NCBI GenBank assembly: GCA_039191215.1 | Contig: JBCCXT010000021.1 | Location: 1-59,771, forward strand | From: HKCCE3408 sp039191215 | GTDB lineage: Bacteria > Pseudomonadota > Alphaproteobacteria > Rhodobacterales > Rhodobacteraceae | DNA: 59,771 bases | Reading direction: 5' to 3' | Shown here: positions 1 through 7,908 of the stretch, one piece after another | Position numbering within the stretch: the stretch's first letter is position 1 | Layout: each line of letters begins with the position of its first letter | Notes under the pieces: generated by a model | Told to the model about the DNA's origin: nothing | What the model saw: the letters and a program-made list of their open reading frames with translations, nothing else | The model's database searches: none | Position numbers and translations under genes: made by a program

Positions 1-2
1 CT

Positions 3-404
3 TTGCGGGTCTTAATGGTCTTTGCCAGCCCTCAAGATAAGGACCATCTAAAAATTGCCCAAGAGGCCCGTCACCTCCAGGAACAACTGGCAGCAGATGA
101 GAAGGGGGTACGGATTGAGCCCGATATTCTAGAGCAACCCGATCGCAACGCCCTGGCACGAAAGTTAGAGGAAGGGAATTATCAGGTTTTTCACTATGCC
201 GGCCATAGTGATTTTGGCGAAAACGGCGGTGACTTATCTTTGGTCAATCCCCAAACGGGCCTCACAGAAAGGCTTTCAGGGGATGATTTGGCGGGTCTCT
301 TAGTCAACAATGATATTGCTTTGGCGGTGTTTAATTCTTGTCGTAGCGGTCATACAGCGAGAGATGATGCTGACATGGGCTGGCGGCAACAAAATCTGGT
401 GCAG
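3..404 (+). CDS. CHAT-domain protein fragment (foreign to the rest of the window)
   Basis: The reading frame is open from the left edge and looks like the C-terminal part of a CHAT (caspase HetF-associated with TPRs) cysteine-protease domain. The sequence shows the His-containing motif HYAGHSDFG near residue 65 and the Cys-containing motif FNSCRSG near residue 112, the usual catalytic pair of the family. Base composition is clearly more AT-rich than what follows. Homology-like sequence stops near position 400, after which the frame is only the antisense of the neighbouring TPR gene. Both ends are therefore incomplete: the left by the window edge, the right by an abrupt junction. The style of the protein resembles cyanobacterial CHAT proteins, which is inference from memory of the family. 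Confidence 0.7.
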
Positions 405-1034
405 TCACGGCTCGGGTCGATCCGTCGCGGTCGCGAGGCGCACCGCCCGGAGCGCTGGCGGCACCTCGAGGACCACCGACGCCTCTCCGCCTTCGGGGAC
501 ATCGACCTCCTCGACGTCGAGCTCCTCGGCGTCACGCAGCAGCCGCACCACCCGCACGCCCGGGTCCGTCGCCACATTGCCCGGCGGGCGCGGCGAGCCG
601 ATCGGGCGGCCGTCGATCGTGACCTGGGAGCCTTCGAGCTCCTCGTTCACGCGGATGAGGAGATGCCCGAGACGCGGCTGCAGGTCGGCCTTCAGGCTGG
701 TGGCGGCTTCGCGCACGTCGTCCGAGGCGCTCTCGAAGGACAGCACCCGGTCCAGCTCCTCGAGAGCCTCGACGAGGCGGCCCATCTGCGCGAGCGACTG
801 CGCGAGGTTGTAGCGGACGTTTGGCGTGTCACGGAGCTCGAGGGCGTGGCGAAAGCGCTCCACGGCCCGCTCCCAGTCCCCCCGGTCGGCGAAGCCGAGG
901 CCCTGTTGGAAGAGCGTCCGGGCCTGCTCGCTCACCGCCTGCTCCGAGCCGATGACGGGCCCCTCGGGCTGGGCGAGGGCCGGGGCGGCGGCCACACCGA
1001 CGGCGAGAGCCAGCGCCAGACGCGGGAGAAGCAT
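405..1034 (-). CDS. Secreted TPR-type protein, myxobacterial-looking
   Basis: A 209-residue protein with an N-terminal signal peptide (hydrophobic LALALAVGVAAAPALA) followed by tetratricopeptide-like helices: ARTLFQQGLGFADRGDWERA and YNLAQSLAQMGRLVEALEEL. The C-terminal half holds a short PEGA-like stretch (VTIDGRPIGSPRP). TPR plus PEGA-like exported proteins are common in Myxococcota. Very high GC content and strong preference for G/C in third positions differ from the CHAT fragment on its left and the roseobacter-like genes on its right. The stop codon lies at the junction with the CHAT fragment, so the natural C-terminus could be slightly different. No function can be assigned beyond protein-protein contact via TPRs. 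Confidence 0.6.
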   Translation of the reverse strand: MLLPRLALALAVGVAAAPALAQPEGPVIGSEQAVSEQARTLFQQGLGFADRGDWERAVERFRHALELRDTPNVRYNLAQSLAQMGRLVEALEELDRVLSFESASDDVREAATSLKADLQPRLGHLLIRVNEELEGSQVTIDGRPIGSPRPPGNVATDPGVRVVRLLRDAEELDVEEVDVPEGGEASVVLEVPPALRAVRLATATDRPEP

Positions 1035-1302
1035 GGGCGGATGCTAGTCAGCTGGAACGGGGATTCGTAGCAAAAATCCCTTGGCCCCCGAGGCGCGACT
1101 CGTCGTCTCTCCTCCTCGAAACAGCGCTGCGATTCCCCGTCGTCGTTCCTCGACTCGTCCGCCGATTGCCTCCCGGGAGCTTGCCACTGACTCACGTTCC
1201 CGGCGGCTGGCCGCTGACTTCGTCCCGGGCCGTTCCGAATCGGGCCAGTCGCCGCTCCGGTGCGGAACAGCGGCAGGGCATCTCCCGCCGCGCCGGCGCT
1301 GG
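1035..1302. other. Non-coding segment leading to a breakpoint inside hisA
   Basis: No convincing gene is visible on either strand. The segment is probably the upstream region of the TPR gene. Its right end, at about 1302/1303, is where the hisA reading frame loses all similarity to its family, so the point is a junction between unrelated DNAs rather than a natural gene end. Confidence 0.5.
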
Positions 1303-1578
1303 CCAGCTTTCGATTGTCGCCATATCCCGTATGCCGCCACCCAGTTGCACTGGAATATCAACCGCCTGCAAAATGTCCTGAACTGCAGCGCTATTGAGCG
1401 GCACACCTGCGAAGGCGCCGTTTAGATCGACCAGATGCAACCAAGCGCAGCCCGCATTTGCAAAGCTGGCGGCTTGTGCTGCGGGATCATCGTTGAAGAC
1501 GGTTGCTGCTTCCATCTCGCCGCGCAAAAGGCGCACCGCCTGGCCATCTTTGAGGTCGATTGCAGGGTAGAGGATCAT
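1303..1578 (-). CDS. hisA: HisA, phosphoribosylformimino-AICAR isomerase, truncated
   Basis: HisA converts ProFAR to PRFAR in histidine biosynthesis, as a TIM barrel in the cytoplasm. The first 92 codons are typical: MILYPAIDLKDGQAVRL with the catalytic Asp, the HLVDLNGAF strand, and VQLGGGIRDMATIESW. Directly after ESW, where the family continues for about 150 more residues, the frame turns into unrelated sequence and ends at 1192. The gene is thus cut at about position 1303. The break coincides with the change to foreign sequence, so it is more likely an assembly chimera than a real mutation. The start ATG is at 1578. glsA lies 84 bp upstream, with hisH and hisB further on. Confidence 0.85.
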
Positions 1579-1662
1579 CGCGTCCGCGTGCCATGCCTGT
1601 CGCGCCGCCGCAAGCCCACATTGCGTGCCCTTGCTTGGCGGCGATTTGGGCGTGACCCAGGC

Positions 1663-2589
1663 CTACCCAAAAACCGACCAACCGGTTGTCTGGGCCAGCA
1701 TTTCGGCGGCTTCCGCCCCGAGCTTGGAATTTCCGTGCTCATTTAAGCCCGGCGACCAGACCGCCACCGAAGCCCGGCCCGGCGCAATCATCAAAATGCC
1801 GCCCCCCACCCCGGATTTTCCGGGCAGACCAACCCGGTAGGCGAAATCACCGCTCGCGTCATAATGGCCGCAGGTCATCATCAGCGCATTGATGCGCCGG
1901 ATACGCGCTGGCGAGACCAATCGCGCCGTGCCGACCGCGCCTGTGAGAAATAAGCCAGCGCGGGCAAGCTGCGACACCGTCATTTCGATCGCGCATTGGT
2001 GGAAATAGGTCCCCAAGGTCAGGTCAGGCTCGTGCACCAAATTGCCATGGGCAATCATGAACTCCGCCAAGGCGCGATTTCTCGCCCCTGTTGCGGCTTC
2101 AGAGGCTGCGACGGATTTGTTGATATGGATCTCGGGCTCACCAGCCGCGTCACGCACAAAGTCCAGAATTTCGTACAGAATCTCGCGCGGTTGATGGCCG
2201 GACAAAATCGCATCCGTCACAACAATTGCGCCGGCATTGATGAAGGGATTTCGCGGGATCCCTGCCTCGGTCTCAAGCTGCAGAATGGAATTGAACGGCA
2301 GGCCGGACGGCTCGCGTCCGACCCGCGACCAAAGCTGGTCACCAAGGCGGCCCAATGCAATGGCAAGTGTGAAAACCTTGGAAATCGACTGGATCGAGAA
2401 ACGCGTGTTGGCATCGCCCGCTGCATGCACTGTGCCGTCGGGAAGGGCGATGGCAATGCCAAATTGCGCAGCGTCGATGCGGGCAAGTTCGGGGATGTAG
2501 TCGGCGACACGGCCACGATCGGAACGCGTTGCCATGGCCTGTTCGATATCGATGATGATGCGGGCGAGATCTGGAGGGGCGGGTCTCAT
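1663..2589 (-). CDS. glsA: Glutaminase A
   Basis: A 308-residue serine-dependent glutaminase, the normal length of the family; it hydrolyses L-glutamine to glutamate and ammonia. Family signatures are visible: YIPELARIDAAQFGIAI near the N-terminus, FSIQSISKVFTLAIALGRLG with the Ser-x-x-Lys catalytic dyad, NPFINAGAIVVTD, LTLGTYFHQCAIE, ALMMTCGHYDASGDFAYRVG and the closing PGKSGVGGGILMIAPG. It lies between hisH and hisA in a chromosomal stretch otherwise devoted to histidine synthesis, and is transcribed in the same direction as hisA. A link with HisH (which also uses glutamine) is only positional. It has no signal peptide and is cytoplasmic. Confidence 0.95.
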   Translation of the reverse strand: MRPAPPDLARIIIDIEQAMATRSDRGRVADYIPELARIDAAQFGIAIALPDGTVHAAGDANTRFSIQSISKVFTLAIALGRLGDQLWSRVGREPSGLPFNSILQLETEAGIPRNPFINAGAIVVTDAILSGHQPREILYEILDFVRDAAGEPEIHINKSVAASEAATGARNRALAEFMIAHGNLVHEPDLTLGTYFHQCAIEMTVSQLARAGLFLTGAVGTARLVSPARIRRINALMMTCGHYDASGDFAYRVGLPGKSGVGGGILMIAPGRASVAVWSPGLNEHGNSKLGAEAAEMLAQTTGWSVFG

Positions 2590-2697
2590 GGCTGCTATCT
2601 TTTGCTGATGTAGCCGCGCGCCGCAACGTTAGCCTTGATCACAAGCTCAGTGGCCCGCAGGGTCTGCATAAGACGCAAAACGGGGAGGTTTCGTGAG

Positions 2698-3081
2698 ATG
2701 AAATGGATCATAGCAGCGGCATTTGCGCTGGCCGCGTCAGCGGCGGCAGCCCAAGACCCAGCCTTGGGAACCTGGCAGACCGAGGTTGATGACGGCTCCT
2801 TTGCCTATATCGATTTGGCGATGTGCGGTGGCGCTGTATGCGGCACGATTGCCCGGACATTCAACAATGATGGTGAATATCAATCCCCCAATATCGGGCG
2901 CCAACTTGTGATCGACATGGTGCCGCAGGGCGATGGCAGCTATGACGGATCGGTGTGGCGGCCTTCAAATGATCGGATCTATGTCGGTGGGATGGAATTG
3001 AACGGCAATCAGCTGACCTTGCGCGGTTGCGTGGCCGGTGGACTGTTCTGCGCCCGCCAAACCTGGGTCCGGATCGAGTAG
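2698..3081 (+). CDS. DUF2147 exported protein
   Basis: A 127-residue protein with a clear signal peptide (MKWIIAAAFALAASAAAAQ, cleaved after the Ala-rich segment). The mature part begins DPALGTWQTEVDDGSFAYI and contains the DUF2147 features CGGAVCGTIAR, a central DGSYDGSVWRP segment, and YVGGMELNGNQLTLRGCV. The start chosen is the ATG at 2698, preceded by a GGGGAGG ribosome site; a longer frame begins upstream but would bury the signal peptide. DUF2147 proteins are periplasmic with no known biochemical role. It is on the opposite strand to its his-region neighbours and convergent with the lipoprotein gene at 3172. Confidence 0.85.
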   Translation: MKWIIAAAFALAASAAAAQDPALGTWQTEVDDGSFAYIDLAMCGGAVCGTIARTFNNDGEYQSPNIGRQLVIDMVPQGDGSYDGSVWRPSNDRIYVGGMELNGNQLTLRGCVAGGLFCARQTWVRIE

Positions 3082-3110
3082 CTTTGGCTTCAGGCGGCGC
3101 GGCTCGTCGG

Positions 3111-3127
3111 CTCCCCGTCTAGGGGAG
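3111..3127. terminator. Short hairpin between convergent genes
   Basis: CTCCCC and GGGGAG form a perfect six-base stem around a five-base loop, between the 3' ends of the DUF2147 gene and the lipoprotein gene. There is no T-run on either side, so its role as a terminator is a guess from position. Confidence 0.3.
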
Positions 3128-3171
3128 GCCTCCTCGCCGCGGTCGCATCCGCTCCGGCACAGGTTCAAAGG

Positions 3172-3606
3172 TCAGCCGGGATAGGCTGACCAGGTCGCGA
3201 AATCGATTGTATTGGCGCTTGAGCCGGACGTGGCACTGATGGCGCGACGGACCTCGGCCGGGCTTGCGCAGGATATGACATGGCCGGCCGCCTGGGTGCG
3301 GGCCGATATACACATGCCCGAGCGGCCATCCGACACCTCACCTGTGAACGCATCATAGGCCCCTGCCCCATCGCCATCGACAAGCCGGCAGATCGAGCGC
3401 AAAGTTGAGCCTGTTCGCTCATGCTGGGTCAGAGCCAATACCTGGCCAAAATTATCCGGCACATCAACAAAAAAGCTGAATGCATAAGCGCCTGTAAAAC
3501 ATTGCGTGGATTGCACATTTTCGGGAAAAACGGTTCTCGTTGACGCCGTTGGCACGCATCCTGAGACGCCCAAGGCAATCACTAAGATGGAAATGAAAAG
3601 CCGCAT
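3172..3606 (-). CDS. Small lipoprotein of unknown function
   Basis: A 144-residue protein with a lipoprotein signal: MRLFISILVIALGVSGC, with the lipobox Cys at residue 17. The mature part has four further cysteines (TQCFTG, SICRL, GMCIS, SCASP), suggesting one or two disulfides in the periplasm. The central part, DGDGAGAYDAFTGEVSDGRSG, is rich in Gly and Asp. I do not recognise a domain. It lies downstream of hisH in the same direction, 170 bp away, and is convergent with the DUF2147 gene. It is probably anchored in the outer or inner membrane. Confidence 0.75.
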   Translation of the reverse strand: MRLFISILVIALGVSGCVPTASTRTVFPENVQSTQCFTGAYAFSFFVDVPDNFGQVLALTQHERTGSTLRSICRLVDGDGAGAYDAFTGEVSDGRSGMCISARTQAAGHVISCASPAEVRRAISATSGSSANTIDFATWSAYPG

Positions 3607-3776
3607 AGATCAGCCCCTAGATTTGCAAAACCTACCTTAGCCAGAAGCCGCGCCAGCACGATTTGAGCGTGGCGGGGCTGGGGCGATTTCGGGGCAATCT
3701 GGCGCTCTGCCCGTTCCAAACCATCGTTGCCAATCAGCTGGATGTAGCCAGGCAAGGCTTGTTTGGCCAGTAGAGG

Positions 3777-4421
3777 TCAAGGCTGCCAGGCGAGGAAATT
3801 GGCAATAAGGCGTAAACCGGCCCGCTGGCTCTTTTCGGGGTGAAATTGTGTGCCAACCATCGTGTCGCGGCCGACGATCGCTGTGACCGGGCCGCCATAA
3901 TCCACATGCGCCAACAGATCGACCGGGTCAGCTCCTGGCAAAACCAGATGGTAGGAATGCACGAAATAGGCGTGATCGCCGGTGGCGATTCCGGCGAGAA
4001 GCGGGTGCGGGTTGTCGAGCACCAGATCATTCCAGCCCATATGCGGCACTTTCAGGCTGCCATCTTTTGGCCGGATGAGATCGACGTCTCCGGCAACCCA
4101 ATCAAATCCCGCAACCTCTTCATATTCGAGGCCGCGCGTGGCCATCATCTGCATGCCCACACAGATGCCCAGAAATGGGACGGCACGGCGCTCGACCGCC
4201 TCGATCAGCGCTTCTTCGAGGCCGTCGATGGCCTGTAGGCCCCGCCGGCAGGCCGGAAAAGCGCCGTCACCGGGCAGAACGATCCGGTCGGCCCGGGCAA
4301 CGGCATCCGGGTCGTCGGTAACCACAACCGCGCCGTGCCCGCCTTCGGCAGACATACGCTGAAAGGCCTTTTCAGCTGAATGCAGATTGCCGCTATCGTA
4401 ATCGATCAGAACGGTTGTCAC
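3777..4421 (-). CDS. hisH: HisH, glutaminase subunit of imidazole glycerol phosphate synthase
   Basis: HisH releases ammonia from glutamine and channels it to HisF, which makes imidazole glycerol phosphate and AICAR. The 214-residue sequence shows the class I amidotransferase triad: the nucleophilic Cys in FLGICVGMQMM, and His and Glu in TQFHPEKSQ. It also has the usual IDYDSGNLHS start and VLPGDGAFPAC segment. hisB ends 3 bp upstream of its start, so the two are co-transcribed. hisF is not in the window; it would be expected beyond hisA. Confidence 0.97.
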   Translation of the reverse strand: MTTVLIDYDSGNLHSAEKAFQRMSAEGGHGAVVVTDDPDAVARADRIVLPGDGAFPACRRGLQAIDGLEEALIEAVERRAVPFLGICVGMQMMATRGLEYEEVAGFDWVAGDVDLIRPKDGSLKVPHMGWNDLVLDNPHPLLAGIATGDHAYFVHSYHLVLPGADPVDLLAHVDYGGPVTAIVGRDTMVGTQFHPEKSQRAGLRLIANFLAWQP

Positions 4422-4424
4422 TGC

Positions 4425-5012
4425 TTAAAGCGTGCCTTTGGTGGACGGGATGGCGCGACCGGCGCGGGCGTCGTGTTCAAGCGCCTGGCGCAGGGCGCGC
4501 GCAACAGATTTGAACGTCGCCTCAGCGATATGGTGGCTGTTGATCCCCGCCAAGGCCGTCACGTGCAGCGTAATGCCACCATGGGTGCTGAGCGCCTGGA
4601 AAAACTCGCGCACAAGTTCAGTGTCAAACGCGCCGATCTTTGCCGTGGGCATGGCGACGTCCCAAACCAAATAAGGCCGGCCCGACAGGTCCAGTGCAGC
4701 GCGCACGAGGGCATCATCCATCGGCAACAGGCAGGCGCCGTACCGCACGATGCCAGCCTTGTCGCCCATCGCTCGGCTCAGCGCCTGGCCGATCGCAATG
4801 CCGCAATCTTCGACACTGTGGTGGTCGTCGATCTGGACATCGCCGGAGCAGTGCACCGACAGATCGATCATCGCGTGGCGTGCCAATTGGTCGAGCATAT
4901 GGTCGAAAAACCCAACCCCGGTTGCCATCTCACGCGCGCCCGTCCCGTCCAGATCGAGGCTGACGGAGATATCCGTTTCCGCGGTTTTGCGTTCGATTGT
5001 GGCGCGGCGCAT
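4425..5012 (-). CDS. hisB: HisB, imidazoleglycerol-phosphate dehydratase
   Basis: HisB dehydrates imidazole glycerol phosphate to imidazole acetol phosphate, using two Mn ions. The 195-residue length is that of the monofunctional enzyme (no phosphatase domain). Metal-binding motifs are intact: GFFDHMLDQLARH, IDDHHSVEDCGIAIGQAL and, near the C-terminus, GINSHHIAEATFKS. The start MRRATIERKTAETDI is typical. It is the first gene of the hisB-hisH pair; the ABC1-kinase gene lies 124 bp upstream on the same strand. Confidence 0.97.
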   Translation of the reverse strand: MRRATIERKTAETDISVSLDLDGTGAREMATGVGFFDHMLDQLARHAMIDLSVHCSGDVQIDDHHSVEDCGIAIGQALSRAMGDKAGIVRYGACLLPMDDALVRAALDLSGRPYLVWDVAMPTAKIGAFDTELVREFFQALSTHGGITLHVTALAGINSHHIAEATFKSVARALRQALEHDARAGRAIPSTKGTL

Positions 5013-5136
5013 GGCGCATGCTCCTGTCCGTTTGGTGCCCGCGCGCTATAGCTCTGTGGCATGGGTCAGGGCAAGTGGGGCCGGACGCGCAGGTTGCCAT
5101 CCGTGTCCTCGGCGCGAGAAGTGCCGCCAGCTCGTG

Positions 5137-6459
5137 CTATGGCAGGCGACGGGCGAGGATGGCTTGGACCGGCACGCGCGCCTTGAGCCTGCTGGCGAGC
5201 AAAAAGAGCCCCGCGAATTTGCGCTGAAGGTAGAGCACATCCATCGGAACCGGGGGCGGCACATACCCGCCGGCGGCCAGGCGCATGCCTGCGTCCTGCA
5301 GCCGTTTTGAGAGCGTCTGATCAGCGAAATCGTAAAGCTCAGTGGCGCGTAAGGCTTCAAACGCCATATCCGCCATGGCCAAGATACGGTCACGATGCTC
5401 GGGCTTGGTGCCTGCAGGCAGAAGCCCGATCTCGGCAATGGCGTCGTGCAGGTTTGGCTGGTCATCGCCAAGCCCGGCCGCAAAGAGGCGGCGGTAAAGA
5501 TCGACGATTTCCGGTGAAATCGTGCGTGTTGCGCCAAAATCCAACAGAACGATCCGGCCGGTTTCCGGATTGAAGCGGTAATTAGCGAAGTTCGGGTCGC
5601 TCTGCATCTCCTGGAACTCAAAAACTTCCTGAAACATCAGATCGATGAGATCCGTTGCAATGCGTTCGCGCGTGGCTTGGTCCAGCTTCGCAAGCTGCTC
5701 TATCGGGTCGCCGGCAACATGCGACATGGTCAGCACGCTCGCTCCGCTCCAATCGGCGTGGTATTGCGGCAGTTCAAACTCGGGCCTGGCCGCCAATCGC
5801 TCAGCAAAGGCCTGAAGGCTGAGGCCTTCGCGCAAATAATCAGTCTCTTCACGCAACTGGCGCCGCGCCTCGTCAAGATAGGGAGCGAGCTCAAAGCCCT
5901 TCGGCAGCACGCCAGACAAACGTACCAGCACACCGACGTTGGCAACATCACTGTCAACGCTGCGTGCAACGCCGGGATATTGCACTTTGATTGCCACCTC
6001 ACGCCCGTCTTTTAGCGTGGCGCGGTGGACTTGGCCGATGGAGGCCGCGGCAATAGGTCGAACGTCGAAATGCGCAAAAGCGCTAACCCATTTGCTGCCC
6101 CAGCTCGCATTCAGGACCTGCTTTAGCTGTGCGGGCGGCATGAAATGGGCATCGTCACGCAGGCGGGCAAGGATATCGGCAAGCTCGGGCGGCAGAACTT
6201 CGCCGGCATCCATCGACATAAGCTGGCCCACTTTCATCGCTGCGCCGCGCATCTTGGCAAGCTCATCTGCGATGCGGCGGATATTGGTCGGCGTGATCAG
6301 CAGGCCTTGCCAATCGGGCCGGGTGCCGCGGCCAAGATCGCGCGCCGCACCAAGCGCCATATTGCCCGCAATGCCCGTGGCCATGGAGCCGACACGTGCC
6401 AAGCGCGCAAGGCGGCTTGACGGCACGGCGAGGCCTTGGTCTTTCGGCGCACCGCTCAT
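5137..6459 (-). CDS. ABC1/ADCK (UbiB-like) family atypical kinase
   Basis: A 440-residue member of the ABC1 family, related to ADCK3/COQ8 and UbiB, which support ubiquinone synthesis through ATPase or kinase-like activity. Visible hallmarks are the KVGQLMSMD segment (the KxGQ motif of the N-terminal extension), the Ala-rich nucleotide loop AAASIGQVHRA replacing a Gly-rich loop, the VAIKVQYPG lysine, and the metal-binding LLDFGATR. The catalytic-loop equivalent reads SDPNFANYRF. There is no membrane segment at the C-terminus, unlike E. coli UbiB, so it is closer to the ADCK3-like branch. Placement after copC-copD is probably incidental; the gap to copD is 143 bp. Confidence 0.9.
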   Translation of the reverse strand: MSGAPKDQGLAVPSSRLARLARVGSMATGIAGNMALGAARDLGRGTRPDWQGLLITPTNIRRIADELAKMRGAAMKVGQLMSMDAGEVLPPELADILARLRDDAHFMPPAQLKQVLNASWGSKWVSAFAHFDVRPIAAASIGQVHRATLKDGREVAIKVQYPGVARSVDSDVANVGVLVRLSGVLPKGFELAPYLDEARRQLREETDYLREGLSLQAFAERLAARPEFELPQYHADWSGASVLTMSHVAGDPIEQLAKLDQATRERIATDLIDLMFQEVFEFQEMQSDPNFANYRFNPETGRIVLLDFGATRTISPEIVDLYRRLFAAGLGDDQPNLHDAIAEIGLLPAGTKPEHRDRILAMADMAFEALRATELYDFADQTLSKRLQDAGMRLAAGGYVPPPVPMDVLYLQRKFAGLFLLASRLKARVPVQAILARRLP

Positions 6460-6602
6460 CTCGGGACCGGTCTATTTTTGCAACCTGCATGCATTAGCTT
6501 AGATGCGGGTCCGATCCGGGGGGCATGGCTGCGGTCCAATTGTTGGTCTCTGCGGGGAAATAGCGCCAAGGCCGCGAGGTCAAATAACCCCGTTGCACTC
6601 GA

Positions 6603-7442
6603 TCACGCAGGCGGGCTGAGGCTGGAGGTAAACCAGGCCGTGCCCAGCAAGATAAGACAAAAGACGGCCGCTTCGGTTGCTAGGCTTCGGTTCAGCCGCG
6701 TCTTCGACTGGACCGGCGTGAGATCGAGCGCCGGGATCAGCCGGAATTTGTTGAGCGCTCCGAGGCCCAGAAGGATGGCAGCCAATGCCACCTTGATCAA
6801 CAGCGCCAGGCCGTATGGCGTGGCCAAGCCGTCTAGACCACCAACAAGCGTGGCCGCCAGCGCCAGACCGGCGACAAACAGCAACGGGACAAGCCACAAT
6901 GCCACGCGGCCGAATTGGCGGCCCAAAACTGCGGCCTTTGCAGGAGCGGCACGCCAAAGCGGCAAAAGGATGCCAAGCCAGAAGGCGGCGATACTAAGAT
7001 GCAACGACAAAGCGGCCTGGGCGTAAAACGGCTGGTCGCTGACATGGCCGACGCTCGCGAAGGACCAGATCGACATGGCCCCGCCAATCAATGCCGGAAC
7101 CAGGCCGATCCGCGAAAAGAGCGGGCTGGCTGCGATCAGGCCAAATCCCAAAAGCCGCAGCAAGAGCGCCTCGCCGGCTTGCGTGCGCCATAAAAGCCCC
7201 AAGATCTCGGGATCGGCCATGCCTGCGAGCTCACCCGTCAAGGTCACGGCTTGAAGCGCGAAGCCCACGGCCGCGAAGATTGCGGCCAAAAGCGCAAAGC
7301 CGATTGTCATCGGACGCCAAAATGTGCTTGCCCGGAGCTCGGCAAAAAGTGCGGCGTTAAGCGTAAGGCCGATTGCCAGCAGCCCGGTCAGGCTGAGACC
7401 GAACTTTGCCGCGACTGCAATGGCCGCAACCGGGTCAGCCAA
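6603..7442 (-). CDS. copD: CopD-family copper transport protein
   Basis: A 279-residue polytopic membrane protein with about eight hydrophobic segments, matching the CopD/PcoD family thought to move copper across the inner membrane. It follows copC with only two bases between the copC stop and its start, which is the normal partner arrangement. No ATG exists near the beginning of the similarity, so the start is taken as the TTG at 7442. The reading frame ends at 6603. His and Met residues in hydrophobic segments (VGHVSDQPFY, LSLHLSIAAFW) are plausible copper ligands. The pair probably handles copper supply or resistance. Confidence 0.88.
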   Translation of the reverse strand: MADPVAAIAVAAKFGLSLTGLLAIGLTLNAALFAELRASTFWRPMTIGFALLAAIFAAVGFALQAVTLTGELAGMADPEILGLLWRTQAGEALLLRLLGFGLIAASPLFSRIGLVPALIGGAMSIWSFASVGHVSDQPFYAQAALSLHLSIAAFWLGILLPLWRAAPAKAAVLGRQFGRVALWLVPLLFVAGLALAATLVGGLDGLATPYGLALLIKVALAAILLGLGALNKFRLIPALDLTPVQSKTRLNRSLATEAAVFCLILLGTAWFTSSLSPPA

Positions 7443-7444
7443 TG

Positions 7445-7798
7445 CTATTCAACGGTGAAGCTGAACGCGCCCCGCATCGCATGACCGTCATCGGCGAGCC
7501 CGCGCCATGTCACGCGATAGGTTCCGCGTCCCAGATCGCTCATCGGCAGGCTGTAATCGGTTGCAAACCCGTCAGACCCGCTCAGATCAAGTTCGATTTC
7601 GCCGTGATCGGGATGGGCCAGCTCGACGCGTGTCAGCCGAATGCCGTCGTCAAAGACCATTTCAATCGCGGCGGGTGCCGTTGCCAACACCGCTTGGTCA
7701 CCGGGTACGGTCTCCCGCAGCGGAGAATGCGCGGATGCCAGGCCCGCAGCAAGCGAGCCAAAAACCAGCGAGACAAAAAGGACCTGGGCAAATCGCAT
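7445..7798 (-). CDS. copC: CopC, periplasmic copper-binding protein
   Basis: A small periplasmic cupredoxin-like protein that binds Cu(II). From the ATG at 7798 it encodes 117 residues: a signal peptide (FVSLVFGSLAAGLASA) and a mature chain starting HSPLRETVPGDQAVL, which places the copper-ligand His at position 1 as in the CopC family. The C-terminal DDGHAMRGAFSFTVE carries the second conserved His. The frame extends six codons further upstream, but MRFAQVLF gives the natural signal peptide. It is the first gene of the copC-copD pair. Confidence 0.92.
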   Translation of the reverse strand: MRFAQVLFVSLVFGSLAAGLASAHSPLRETVPGDQAVLATAPAAIEMVFDDGIRLTRVELAHPDHGEIELDLSGSDGFATDYSLPMSDLGRGTYRVTWRGLADDGHAMRGAFSFTVE

Positions 7799-7908
7799 GT
7801 CAGACGTAGCCGCCAAAGTAGCTGAAGTTCACACTTAGGCTACCGCGTCGGACAAGCTGCCCGCAAGCTCGCGACCACGCAAATCGTTCAAGTCGCCGTG
7901 CGCTAGTT

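Noticed and set aside
1044..1406. Open frames on both strands around the hisA breakpoint
   Set aside because: They are antisense to hisA or cross the junction, with no recognisable domains.
3607..3776. In-frame extension of hisH beyond its stop for about 63 codons
   Set aside because: The frame has no ATG or ribosome site, and HisH is already full length with its normal end, so this is not listed as a gene. A short remnant cannot be excluded.
4380..5051. Long plus-strand frame opposite hisB
   Set aside because: It is the shadow of the well-supported hisB gene; GC-rich codon use opens antisense frames.
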